DNA from: Strigamia acuminata
Lineage: Eukaryota > Arthropoda > Chilopoda > Geophilomorpha > Linotaeniidae
Direction of reading: 5' to 3'
NCBI GenBank assembly: GCA_949358305.1
Contig: OX442314.1
Location: 12,951,060-13,015,059 of the forward strand
Length of the DNA: 64,000 nt
The position numbers and the translations under genes are program-made. The notes beneath the pieces were generated by a model. It saw nothing but the letters and a program-made list of their open reading frames with translations. It made no database searches and had not been told where the DNA came from. Below are positions 25,441 through 38,200 of the stretch, one piece after another; position 1 is the first letter of the stretch, and each line of letters begins with the position of its first letter.

Positions 25441-26486
25441 AATTGTATACAAATCGAGGAAAATAAAGTCAAAATTTATGATAAAAAAATGTAATAATAT
25501 TTTTACAAAAAACTGGAATAACCAAGGGAATAACTGACAACTGTAAATAAATCGAGAAATAAATGTTCCACATTGAAATTGTCGGAAATTGTCGTTGAAA
25601 TTGTCCGTATCGGAGGAAATTATACCTGCGCACCTCGCTGCGCGGTATCTGCGCATGCGCATTTATGATTTAGCGCGAACTTCAAATTAATCCCGGAATT
25701 CAACATTGTTCGCAATTGTGATTGAGTTGGATTGCGTGCTATTTTACCTCGTATTTTACTTTATCCTATTAAAGGTAAGACTTTTGCGGATTATTATTTT
25801 CTCATTGATTATTTTTATGATGCTTTTCGTTCCAACTACAGGTTCCTCTGGCAAGTTCCATTCATACGACCATACGAAAATTGTTACGAAAGTCGACGAT
25901 TTTTTTAGCGCTACGGTGAAATTCGAGTCAAACTTGAATTGAAATTGAATTGAAATTGAATAATTAGTACGGTAACAGATTATGAACTAAGTGCGCGTTA
26001 ATTTGATATTTCGGAAAAGCTATTTCTATTGATATCGGTTGAAATATACGTATGGCGACGTATGGGCTATTTCGGGCTATTTTCACCGATTTTGGTTGAA
26101 ATGATCGCCAAATTCCTACTAAAAAAAATGTTCCTTATTCCACAAGAAAATATATTATTCGTTTTTTTTATTCTAATGAAAAAAAAATCTGATTTGATTT
26201 ACTACTAACTTGTAAGTTATTAATTTAAAGGAAAATGAAACTCTTTAAAATTTGTAATTAGCAAAATAAGATCTTTTTTTTTTGTTTTTTTTTATTAAAT
26301 TTGAGTATGGATTATAAATAAAACAAAATAAATAAAATATATTACCTGATTCTTTTTTTATATTCCATACACAAATGTAATGGAATCGAATGGAATAATG
26401 AACAAATTTTTTTATAATTTACCTTACTTTTACTTATATTGGCCAATGATAGAGGTGTCTCGCAAAGATATTATCGAGGATATTAT
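25441..26486. other. Intergenic; possible untranslated exons of the transposase-derived gene
   Basis: No protein recognised. At 25770-25850 a donor-like AAAGGTAAGAC and an acceptor-like CAACTACAG could splice a short leader on the plus strand toward the gene at 26840; this is speculative. 25640-25680 has a CG-rich stretch (TGCGCGGTATCTGCGCATGCGC) that could be a start region. Confidence 0.3.
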
Positions 26487-26690
26487 TCATTTTTTCGACC
26501 AAAAATTCATTTTTTGGACGAAAAATTCATTTTTTGAACGAAAAATTCATTTTTAGGTTAAAAAAAATTCATTTTTTTGACAAAAAATTTATTTTTTGGA
26601 CGAAAAATTTATTTTTTGGACCAAAAATTCATTTTTATGTTAAAAAAATTCATTTTTAGGTTAAAAAAAATTGTTATTTACACCCAAAAA
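26487..26690. repeat. 20-bp tandem array of T-runs and A-runs
   Basis: Units like AAAAATTCATTTTTTGGACG repeat every 20 bp, drifting to about 22 bp with variants ending AGGTTA. It ends 150 bp before the start of the transposase-derived gene. Confidence 0.8.
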
Positions 26691-26839
26691 ATGAGCCGGC
26701 AATAACTTCGCAATGCGTCTGCAAAAGGGCGGTTTTTTGATCCGCTTTCCGGCTACAATTACGTCGTTTTAGGCCCGCAAAAATAGCAGCTTTACTAATA
26801 AATAATGTTTTGCTTCAGATTTCTTTTTCTGTGGGAAGG

Positions 26840-29800
26840 ATGTCGGATGGAACGGTTTGGCAATTCGCAACAGAGAATGATATTTCGCCACAGATCCAAG
26901 CCTGCTTGAAAGCTGCAGGATATTTCACATTAACTGGAATTTCAAAAATTGAAAGCAATGAATTGATTGAAAAATATCTGCAGGATACAGCTGATCTATA
27001 CGAAGATGAGAAAGAGCTGAAAGCGATTTATGGAAAATTCCATAAAAAGCCCGAGAAATTTCGTTTTGCACCTGGACAACATGAAGAAATAACACGATTT
27101 AAAGATATCTGTCGAAGGAAAATCGATGACAACGAGAAAACCGTGGTGAAAACACATAAGCGGCTGAGACTGTCAGACAAAGCTAATGATTCTTGTGGTC
27201 AGAAGTTTTGCAACTATGGAACTGAAAAAAGCACCACATCAAACACCAATACGTCAGAAACCGACACTCATGAATCCATAATTTACACTGATGTGAAATT
27301 AAAAATGAGAAAATGGCTTGCAAAACAGACTGATCCAGCGCTAAAGAGTTTAAAACACGAAAAAGATTTTAAATTTACCGTATCCTCCAGCGAATCAAGC
27401 AGTGACAATATATTTGAACATTATGAAGTTGTGGTGTTGTGTTTGATGTGTAATGGGAAAATACGATTGCACATCAGAGATAAACACTTTACTGTTTTCA
27501 ATGCAACAAGACATCTAGAAAAGTGCGCTAAAAGGTGTAAATTTGGAAACATGACCCAAAAAAGTTTGCCATTATATTTCCGTGCAACAGGAGAGAAGAA
27601 TGGGGAAGAAATAACCCACAACGATGATAATGATAATGACCAGTTTAATTATGTTACAGAAAATAATGACAATGTAAGCTTATGTACGAATGAAATGCAA
27701 TTAGATCTTGAGTTGGGTGCAAATCAAGATATTGTAACAACCACGCCAATAGGTAATGAATAAATAAATTGTTTTATGCCTTTTACAAATGATAACAAAT
27801 TTTTATAAAATTGCAGAAATGTACTCCAGAGCTTATTACAGAAAAGAAAAAAGCAAAAAGGAATTGTTACAATCAAGTGCGATGTGCCAAAAGATTACCA
27901 ATTTTTACAACCCTCTTGATGAAATTCGACACTTGTTAATTGAAAACAAAAATTTAAACAACTTTATAACGCATTTGCTGCAGCAGCAAAGTACGGCAGT
28001 TACTGAAGACCACTCAAGCCTGGAACACACTGTTGAATCCACGGTTAAACCCAGCAATTTTTTGCAGCTAATGTGGGATGCAGCTATCTCAAATACCAAA
28101 CGAAAACGAAATGAATACGACTCAGATTCGATAAAAGAATTTGCTATGTTGTTATTTATGTGGCTTGGACCATCGAAATACACAATTTTATATGCGAATT
28201 TAAATTCCGGTATACCAAGCAGTCGCCAGGTTGAAAGATACCTAAAAAAATTCCAAAACGATATTACAGAGGGAAAACTAAGAATTGGTTATTTGAAGCA
28301 ACATATGGAGAGGTACAACTGTACTAACAACACTGTTTGGTTAAGTGAGGATGCAACACGCCTAGTGCAATCAATCAACTATGATGGCGATAAAAATGCA
28401 TGTGTTGGATTTGTCTCACCGATATCAGCAAGTGGATTGCCGGAAATTAATACGTTTCCATTCACATCCATACCAGATGTCAAAGCTTACTTCAAAAATT
28501 ATAATTTTGCTAATCAAGCATACGTTATTATGGCACAACCAATGTGTCCAAATGTTCCAGCCATTTGTTTTTGTTTATTTGGAAGTGATAATAAATTCAC
28601 ATCTACTAATGTTCTGAACCGATGGAAAACAACACTTGATGAGTGCAATGCAAATGATATTGTGATCGCAGGTTTCAGCGCTGATGGTGATCCGAAATTA
28701 TTAAGGAGTATGCAGTTATCAAGTGGTCTGTTTTGTGAACCAAAAACAGTCTTTCAAGAAAAAGAAGAGGATCCAAACAGGATTTCTTCAACTGAAAACA
28801 AATGGTTTATTATGAATGGAAACATAAAGTTTTCTCTCATTCAGGACACTATTCACATTGGGGCAAAGCTACGTTGTCGTTTGCTTAAGAAAAATCGTTT
28901 ACCAATTGGACACCGTTTTATATGCATTTCACATTTACAGCATATAGTGGAAAATAATTCAAAGGATTCACATCCATTAAGACTTTCTGATCTTGATTGC
29001 CGAGACAAGATGAACTATGCAGCTGTCGAGCGAATGGTGTCCAAAAATGTTCTTGAATTAATTGAAAAAAAAGAAGAATTTAGAGGAACATTATTGTATC
29101 TAAAAGTGATGAAATTTGTGTTGGATTGTTTTTTAGCAGACGACTTGTCTCCTCTCAAACGAATAGAGAAAATTTGGACTGCGATTTTCATCTTACGAGG
29201 ATGGAGATTCTGGTTAAAAAACTGTACCACTTGCAAGCAACTGGACAGTTTTATAACTACCAATGCGTATCAGTGCATCGAATTAAATGGCCACAGTTTA
29301 ATACGTGTTATTGAAACTTGCAGAGAAAATTCATTGCCATTTTTACCACAATTACTTGGATCGCAACAATGTGAACAACTCTTTCGTATTGCCAGAAGTT
29401 ACTCTGTTGTGAATTCAACAATTGTTAATTTCAGTCTCAGTGAGTTGATAAAAAAAATTTATCGAATTGAATCCGAATTAGCTGTCAGAGCTTCTGCCAA
29501 TTCGAATAACATTCTAAAGATGCCAAAATTAAAAAAATATTCATCTAAGATGGGTGAAATGCCTTCGACATTCCAAAATGTTAGCTGTCCAACAAAGAAT
29601 GAAATAATCATAGACGGTATTTCTAAGGCACAACGAAAAGCTGTGCTATTATTGCACAGTGTGGGGATCGGCTTTTTATATCCAAACAACATATTCAATG
29701 ATAATTTACTTGTTAAGGATGTCATTGTCAGATCTGACCATTTAAGTCAAAATGAAGAGGAAGAATCCGAAACCAACATTGAACCAAATGAAAAAGTAAC

Positions 29801-30089
29801 TCCGATATTAGATGAAGATGAGGAAACACAGGCAAATTTAGAAGTTATGACACGAAATAATTTAACTAGAAAATTAAAAAAAGTGAAAATAAATGGACTG
29901 TCATGCTTTGTATATGCTGACCAAGAAGAACCATTTTCATTTGATGATATTCCAATTGAAAGTCTGTACATGCCGTATATGATCAAACAAAAAAATGTTT
30001 TAATTCGAAAAACAACAGCTCTTAGACTTATCCATGAAAGAGGATTCTTGTCATCAGATAGACAATTACGTGTACAAGGAAAATTTTGA
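26840..30089 (+). CDS. Transposase-derived protein with BED-like zinc finger
   Basis: Two frames join through a 64-bp GT-AG intron: exons 26840-27752 and 27817-30089, codon split as G/AA (Glu). This gives one protein of about 1,060 residues. The N-terminal part has a C-x2-C...H-x4-C zinc-finger-like motif (CLMCNGKIRLHIRDKH, then HLEKC). The second exon resembles a family of RNase H-like, P-element/THAP-like transposase derivatives common in invertebrates: conserved blocks are WLSEDATR, IAGFSADGDPKLLRSM, QDTIHIGAKLRCRLL and LGSQQCEQLFRIARS. The acidic residues in the first three blocks could be the catalytic set. The C-terminal 150 residues are acidic. The start was chosen as the first ATG after a polypyrimidine tract. 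No terminal inverted repeats or target duplication were found, so it may be domesticated. The family assignment is from memory of sequence style. Confidence 0.6.
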
Positions 30090-30217
30090 TTGTAAATTTT
30101 AATATTTCAATAGTCTCAAATAAAACTAAATAAATGTTCATTTTATTAAATGTCTCAAATAAAATGAAAAAATATCTCCCACTTTACTAAATTTATTTGA
30201 AAAAAATCCGAAAAAAT

Positions 30218-30450
30218 CATATGAATCTTTCTGAATCCCATCCGAATCCCATCCGAATCCCACCGAATCCTACCGAATCCCGCCGAATCCCTTCCGAATC
30301 TCCCCGAATCCCATCCGAATCCCCCGAATCTTTCCGAATCTTTCCGAATCCCATCCGGATCTTTCCGAATCCCCCGAATCTTTCCGAATCTTTCCGAATC
30401 CCATCCGAATCTTTCCGAATCCCATCCGAATCTTTCGAATCCCAAAAAAG
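30218..30450. repeat. GATTCGG-type minisatellite, right array
   Basis: About 20 units of 10-11 bp (CCGAATCCCAT and variants) in the same orientation as 25321-25440. It starts about 130 bp after the stop of the transposase-derived gene and ends in GATTCGAATCTCTGACA; the word CCGAATCTCTGACA opens the left array. The frame read from it on the minus strand (a run of RFG/KI repeats) is not a gene. Confidence 0.85.
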
Positions 30451-31329
30451 ATTCGAATCTCTGACAAGCAGATTCTGATTGTCGCCCCCCTCGTATTTTA
30501 CCGTCGTCGGAATCCGTATCCCCCATGTCTTGAAAATATTTTTCTTCTTTTTCTGATCCGGTATTTTTCGCCAAAATATACTGAATCACAAAATTTCGCT
30601 TTTCTATTGATCACTATTACAGGAGGTCTGCATGTCCCCTCGTAATAATATGATCTGACCAATTTTTCGCACTGCTCAAGGTTTTTCGTTGGGTCGATTA
30701 GGGGAATCCCGGCAGCTTGAGCCAATGCTATCTAATTCCAGTTCAGTTGTGACTTTAAACATACATTTAATCGGTCAATGGCGTTGTTATGACGTAATAT
30801 GTCTTTACATGTACCACAGAAAAAGTAAGCTGATTGCTCCGGGTTGCTCTATTTACTCACTAGTCTTTACTTTTTCGCTCAATCACATTTTTTAAAGATT
30901 TCATATCGTCGTAGTTTGCAACAAACAAAATTTTTCAATAAATTTGAATACTTATTTTTTTATTTTGTTTATTTTTATTTCCACAGCTCGTTTAACATGT
31001 GCTAGCCGCTAGCCCACTTTCACGGTTATGGTTTTCACTTTTCAACTGGACTTTTCAGTATTCTACTTCCATAATGCATTGCGCACAAATCTTGAATACG
31101 GAATAGATGGTGGACCTATGTGGTGGACTGTACGACTCGTGAGATATTAATATTGTTTTCTCTTTATTTATGATTTAAAACAATTAAATTTCGCCGAGAT
31201 GAAAACTTGTATATTTTTTTTAATCGATTAATTTCTGTTTGAAACGAAAACTGTAACGTAGCGATTACGTGTACGCGCCAAGTTGTCTATAAAAAAAAAT
31301 AAAATACTTGTTTTTTTTTTATAAAATAC
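30451..31329. other. Intergenic; no gene recognised
   Basis: Two overlapping minus-strand frames at 30498-30725 and 30460-30589 look moderately protein-like (one has an acidic run YFQDMGDTDSDDGK), but neither resembles a family I know. They could be remnants of an exon. The last 60 bp before the RPB6-like frame is T-rich and ends in TTTTAG, like a 3' splice site. Confidence 0.35.
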
Positions 31330-31686
31330 ATGTATTTTAGACATATCGAAGAGGATGACATTGACAACTTGGATGAATTTGCTGATCAACCGGAGGAGTA
31401 TGGCGATAACATAGATTTACTACCTATGTCAAAAGTTTCACAATCTCAACAACTGAATAATAGAATGACAACTCCTTTTATGACTAAATGCGAACGGGCG
31501 CAGGTATTGGGCACCAGAGCTTTGCAAATAGCAATGTGCGCACCGGTTACGGTTGAACTGGAAGGTGAAACTGATCCCTTAAAAATAGGAATGAAAGAAC
31601 TGAAAGTGCGAATAATCATTCGACAGTATTTACCCGATAGAAGCTACGAAGACTGGGCAATCGATGAACTCATTTTGAATGAATAA
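31330..31686 (+). CDS. RNA polymerase subunit RPB6/RPABC2-like, intronless, with internal deletion
   Basis: RPB6 is a small subunit shared by RNA polymerases I, II and III. The core [19 protein letters not shown], then VELEGETDP and SYEDW, is unmistakable and runs to a natural stop at 31686 (118 codons). Compared with the family pattern KELKARKIPIIIRRYLPDG, this copy reads [16 protein letters not shown]: the three residues equivalent to KIP are missing in frame. Other normally fixed positions are changed as well (TKCERAQ for TKYERAR). The first ATG gives an N-terminus of only a few residues before the acidic stretch; a TTTTAG just before ACATATCG could instead be a splice acceptor, but no upstream exon with the right phase was found. 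It may be a retrocopy or decaying paralogue, though the frame is open. Confidence 0.75.
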   Translation: MYFRHIEEDDIDNLDEFADQPEEYGDNIDLLPMSKVSQSQQLNNRMTTPFMTKCERAQVLGTRALQIAMCAPVTVELEGETDPLKIGMKELKVRIIIRQYLPDRSYEDWAIDELILNE

Positions 31687-32244
31687 GATAGAACTGTAAC
31701 TCGTTTTTAACGTTTTTAAACCCGGCTTGGCGGTTCAGTACTTTGAATTTACCGCAATTAAGAGTAACTATGATGTTAATTTTAAATTATTAGTACGCAA
31801 TCAGGAAAAAATAATTTTGTAATAAAATGAATAATTATGTATAACGTATTGAAGTCAGTTCTGCTCATATTTGATTAACGATTCCTTTCATGCAGTTTCA
31901 ATATTTCTTTTACATACAAGCAGTGGATTATCATGAAAACTATTTAAAATAACCAAACCATTGAACATTTTAAATTTTTTATATTTCTTTGCAAAATTAC
32001 AAATTCTTTACAAATTACAATGATTAATAAAAACTGCACACAAGAAATATTTCTTCTTCAAATTATTAAGTATTATTATTATTATTACTAAATATAACAT
32101 AATAGAAAAATCGGTTAATAATATAATATTTTTTTCTTCAAATTATTAAGTATTATAGAGAGGGATTTAGTAATGGAATTAAAAATTATTGATAATATAA
32201 TAGAAAGACCAGTTAAAAATATACAACAAGTTTTCAACAGTTCT
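31687..32244. other. Intergenic, AT-rich; downstream of two convergent genes
   Basis: Lies between the stop of the RPB6-like frame and the stop of sacsin copy 2. It has an ATT triplet run (32060-32090) and a direct repeat of TTCTTCAAATTATTAAGTAT about 79 bp apart (32054 and 32133). No gene seen. Confidence 0.5.
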
Positions 32245-35200
32245 TTAGTTGGTTGCATTTCCAATGACTTTTCCCGCAATTTCGATCAAATTTTGTGCCC
32301 AAACTCCAACTTGATGAACACAATCACTGCTGGACTGTTGATAATTATCGTTTGGAGTTTTCCCACATCGTGGATTAATGGTTCGCACTTCATCTACTCC
32401 GTTCTGTATCATCAACTAGAATTAAACACAATATAGATTAACTCTGAAAAAAAAAGACAAATATAATTTACTACTTTTATTATCTTGCAAATATCTCCAT
32501 GTTCTCCTCCGAAAGCTGTGGTTACATCCAAAGCTAATTCCATCAAATTTGCATTTTGATTTTCGTACGTAGATCTAGTTAACAACATGGCGATCATGCA
32601 TTTCCTCGCAACCTAACAAGTTAAACGTTTGAAAACGGGCATTAGTTTATATAGCGTAAAGATAGTAAATTCCATTCATTTAAATGAATTGAATGAAAAA
32701 TTACCTGGTAGTGAATGTAACATATCCATTCGTGACGTGGGTTTGCGGAAGCAGTTTCACGTAATCCGAAATCTAAGTCGAATTTTGCTTGTTCGTACCA
32801 CAGTCGTGCCTCTGGATTGGCGCTATGTGCAAAAGCCGGTGGAACACCAGAATCGCGAGTTGAAGAAGAAAAATATTCCCAATCCGAACCAGCTCTCTTG
32901 TAGTAGTCTTGCCTTTTTGTTTTCTCTCTCTTCGCTTGTTTTTCCCACTGACTAAAATTTCCACTTTTTTTTCTGCCGCAACAAATTACGTTCATTCAAA
33001 TTCAGTAAATCAATTATTTCAGCAATTTCACTTACCTCTTCTTTCCTTTTTCCAAACACGATGCTCCTTTCCCCAAACGATCCAGTTCGTTCATCAGATG
33101 TTTAAACACCTCCGCACAATAGTCGCTCCTCTCTGGTGGATTCTTATCGGGATGCCAATATAAATACATTCTGTGTGTAGCTTTGGTTTTCTCTTTTTCT
33201 GCTAATATCCAAAAACAGTCCAATTGTTCCGAAACCTCTTCCAACACTTCTTCGAGACTCCGTGAAAATTTCTCGTTGCATTCACTAATTTGCAGTTGCA
33301 TGGTGTTTTTCACTTCGCGTTCCATTTCGTCGGCACTGATGAATTTGTACAAGTCCAAGGTCGATTTGACTACCGGTTCTGCTTCTCCAATATCAACGAG
33401 GAACCATTTTAAAAACTGGTTACTCTGACTTTTTTCTACTTCCTTCACAATTAAACCGAAGATGTAAATTTGTTTCCCATCGCCACTCGCGTTTACTGAA
33501 CACGCGACGTAATCGAACGGATCGTAATGATTACAGCAATTCTGATCCAAAAGCGTGATCAAATCTTCCGTTAAAGAAGAACCCAATTGCGGGGGATAAT
33601 TTTCCTTAACATCATATTCCTTAATCCGTCTCCTTAATATGTTCTTCAATGAATCAGTTTGGCGTCGCAGATTTAACTTTTCGAGTATTGTACATACAAA
33701 AGATTCGTGCAATTCAGTGCGCATTGGACACATCAAATTGAGAATGGAAAGTAAATTGTCCGCAAAACTCTCCCCAATTTCTGATACTTCGTGCGTCACT
33801 AGGAATTCGATTTTATTGTCCTCAGTTTTCCTCCAAAACATCGGTACGATCCGTTCATCCAATGCTTCATTCGTTTCTCTCGTGTATCGAGTTATTTTCA
33901 ATTCTTTGTAGCACTTTACAGTTACTTCCTTAAACGATGCGGCAAATTCGTCCTGTTTAGCAGGAAAGCCTTCCAGATGCATTTCGTATGAATTTATCAA
34001 TTTAACCATTACTCTGACGAATAGAGAATTTTTGAAAAGTCGAAGAATGTCGTCAGCGTGCTCGCAAAACTCCTGGGAACAAACCTCGTTACCTTCATTC
34101 AAAACAAGTGTCACGAATTGCCGAAACGATGTTGGGCGAATTATCTGCGGCATTCGCATTAGAGCATCGGCGCATTTCACCAATGGAATGTCGATATTTT
34201 GAATCATTAATGTATTCCACTTTTTTTTGCCAGAGATTTCCCCGGATCCACTTAAATCCTTCGCGTCCTCGGTGAATACCAAAATGTCGATGCTTTTCTG
34301 CATGCAACAATTCTCATCGGGCAAATATAGAATGTCATCGTTCACTTTTTCGGGTCCCATACGAATAAGATGGCTCAAAAAACCAACGTAGATGTTCTTC
34401 AAACTGTTCTTTATATTCGGATCTTTAATCGGTGCGTCTCCGAACATGGCGTGGAGCATTTTTAATCCAGAGATGTAGTGATGGCAAGCCACCTTTCGCT
34501 CCGTTCCAAACTTTTGTAGCACTCGGATGAACCTGAAAGACAATTCAAACGCATGAAACAAAAATTACACAACTAAAATGACGTAACGACTTACGGGAAC
34601 ATTTCTTCTGGCAAAATGTAAAGAAATGGTGGACATTCTACGAAATTATCAGTCACCGCTTGACTTGGACAAACTAATTTTCTTCCTAATTCTACCAGGA
34701 TGCAGGGAACGTTCCTCATCTTTCCTGCTAAATTTTCATCAAGTTCGTCAATGTTTTGATCCATAAACTTAAAAATTGCATCCATGACGCCGCGCAGCGA
34801 ATCGACTGCTTCTTTGCTATTGATGTTTTCAGTCCTGAATTCGTTGTACTTGCGTGGCTGTAAATGTTGACAAATTTCCTCCACATGAGCCACCACATGA
34901 TGAATTGCAAGGGTTTTGCAGTATCCCAAATGCTTCGCAGCTTCACCCGTGAAATTTGTACTCCAATCGGGCAATAATTTGCAAACGGACCAACAAATAC
35001 GCTCCAGCTTTGCAACCATGCTATCCCGGAAACAAATTAATCCTACACAATCAACACTCTGTTCGTACAGTTGGTTCAAGTCTTCATCCACATGGTGCGC
35101 GTAAACAAATTTGACCGTGGAAAGGTTATTTAAAAGATGTTCGTCATTGTGTAATTCACTGTTCTTTGCCAAGTACTCAACCAATAATTTGCTGCCGTTC

Positions 35201-38200
35201 TCGAGAGCCAGGTCGTCCATTGTCTTCTTGCTCGCTTCAAGTTTTTTAGCCAGCTCGAGGAATACATCACCACCGAGTTTCGTTTTCAAACCCAATTGCT
35301 TAAAGAATAACTCCCATTCGTTTAAAATTCGAGAACCACTTCCACATTCTTCCGCTACAGCTGTCCAGAAAAATTGGGGAATGAAATCATCTTCCGACAT
35401 CATACTTCCGAACATTCGACGTATCCCTTCGCCGTAAAATTGTTCGACTGCTTTCACTTGCCCAAACGCAGCCCCGATTAATGATTTCGATCCTAATTGC
35501 TTGCACAACGATTCATCACGAATCGCGTTGCCTTTAATCCATTTCATGTGTTTGATCAGCGATTTCAAGCTAACGTTATTCAAGTACGGAATGATATGCT
35601 TCTTATAGACGTCTACTGAACTTAGAACTTTAACACCTACATTTTTACAAAAGGAGCTATTGTTGCCCAGCCGAGAAGTGAGTAACACAATGCTCTGACG
35701 TGACATTAGAGTGTCCAATTCAGCTCCCTCAATTTCACCGGCACATGAGATGTAAGTTTTACTGGGGTTATTAAGGCTAATGTAACTGCCTTCCGCCGTT
35801 TGAAACAATGGCAATGACTTAATTTCGCCAATATCGTTCCACTTAGGATTTTTATAAGGCTCACCAATGTGAGAATAATGTGTAATAATGTATTCCAAGA
35901 GTATCAGCTTTTCCGAGTTGTTTAAGCGGTCAAAGTTTTTGTTTTCGTTCATGTGATGCAGCAGTGTTACGACTTTTGACGAGTCATCAGTTGTGACGCA
36001 CAAATGGCTGAAAAAGCTTTTTGACCGGTCATCAGTTGTGACACACAAACGGTTGTAAGCGCTTGAAGGCTTCGACAGGATTTTGTCAACATTAGTAAAC
36101 ATGCAGCCCAAATTTTTCAATGCGTCTAATAGTCGAGATTCTGACGAATTGTAGCGAAAAACAGCCAATGGTGCATTTTTCAGACGTACGAGATAGTTTT
36201 TCGTCTTGTTTTGTGGGTCTGTGATGTGTACCGGAAGTAAGGTCCAATTTTGCAATGGTGCGATGTGTTGAATTAAAAATCGCTTAATGGCAGATGAATC
36301 CCTAATTCCGGAATAATCGACAGTAGTAAGAAATTTCAAAATATTCCAAATTAAATTGACAATTTGATCTGTTTCTAGTTTTTCTACGTTGTCCAAATGC
36401 GGCAATTCTACGCCTATGTGTCTTGCAATTGAAGTTACTGTGAATTCTTGACAAAACTGCCGAGGTAATGTGTCAACATTCAATTTGCGACTGCAGAAAA
36501 GTTCACCTTGACTAGGCAAATATTGGAATTTAGATGATTGATAAAGTTCGTAACTCGATGAAAATCGTCGCACATGATCGTCCGCTGTCAGCAGCAATGG
36601 AATTCCGGTTAAATCGACGTTTCCTCCGTTCAAAATGTACAACAAACAATGATGCATTTCGTCTTCGTATAAAACTATATTAGCGATTTCAGTTGGCAAA
36701 TTATGAGCATTGGTTCGAACGGCTAAAGATGGCATTAATTTCTGCTCGGCTCCAAATGATCTCTTAATTGGCATACGTTTTTCAATGCTCGCTGGCAGAA
36801 TCAACTTATCATCGTCTACCGTCTTCATATGCCCCGCTACCAATCCCGGTGAAATACTCTTCAATTCGAATTTCAAGGACACAGAAAGCTGTTTCATTAT
36901 TTCATTGAAACCACGATGAAATTTGGGGAAATCAACTTTTTCCAAAACGTTCTTAATGCAATTTATTTTCAGAATTGCCTCTCCAAAATCATCATCAAGA
37001 AAATCCAAAATCCCTTCGCCCGTAGACAACCACAAGAGTTGATGCTTTGAATCCTTACTAAGTGTAACACCAAACAACAACCTCAAATTATTCACATGGA
37101 TTAACCGATAAACTTCTCCCATAAGTAGCGACTCTATTTGGTTGAAATTTCGTGAAGAAACTGGAAAATACATCTGATACTTCCATGCTAGATCTTCCTG
37201 AACGTCTTCAGATGATGTATTGGTCCATTCAATGCAGACATTTTCCTTCAAACTTTCAAGAGCCTGAACATACAAAGGAGCCATAACATGGACGATTAAA
37301 TAGTTATTCCAAACGGTTTTATACGACCCGTCGTTGTGCATATAACAGTGTTTTCTGCCAGAATCCAAAATAAATTTAGCATTTATGTGCACCTGAAGTG
37401 CGAGATTTCCTGGTAAAGGCAAAGTGGTGTACATTTTTGATTCTTCGATGCAATATGAATCTAATGGAGTTGCTATTCCAACCATGGGTGATGCTACTAA
37501 CACTTTCCTAGCGATCACATCCGTTAAAACGGCCGGAACGTTATTTTTCATACAACTCACGCGTTGTAGAATTAGCCACTCGTTCGTGTTTCCTTTGAAC
37601 GGATCAAACAGATTCACCTTGTACTGTACCACTGCATCGGCATTCAACTCCACATTACTGTAAACACCTCGAAAGAAATCAATCTTCTTCTGCCGATCTT
37701 CGTCCGACATTTCGTAGTAATAAACCGAGTCGCTCACAACGATGCCTCGCGTATCCACAATAGTGATTTGAATTTTCTCGATGTTTCTCAAGAATAAAAG
37801 GTAATCTTTGGCATTTACCATAAATTGAGTCAACATTTTCTTCATTTCTTCAACACTGGTTCCCTCACCAATTTCCGAAGCCAAGAATTGCATAGTCCTT
37901 CGCAACGGCAAACGGAAAACCGTCGACTGAGCAAAATCCAAGTCCTCGACCGGTCGAAATCCCGCTAAGACGCCGGAGTAGATTTTTTTGAAGTTTTCCG
38001 TGATGTTGAACAATCCACCGGGTGCAGTGACCCTCGCAGTGGGCACGTATTGCCGGTGAGGATCCAAAACGCAAAATTTCTCACCATTGCTCACAAACAT
38101 GGGCACATCGGTCAAATGGTAAACGGTGTTGAAGCCAATACCGAATTTTCCAGTAAGTTCCGGGTCTTCACGCTTACTGCCCAATCCCAGTTTCTTAATT

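Noticed and set aside
25706-25942. 78-codon plus-strand frame with a hydrophobic start
   Set aside because: It contains good donor and acceptor sites inside the frame, so it more likely spans untranslated exons and an intron; no domain seen.
30498-30725. Minus-strand frame beginning MAQAAGIPLIDP
   Set aside because: Looks protein-like but is short, matches no family I know and loses coherence into the minisatellite; kept only as a note on the intergenic region.
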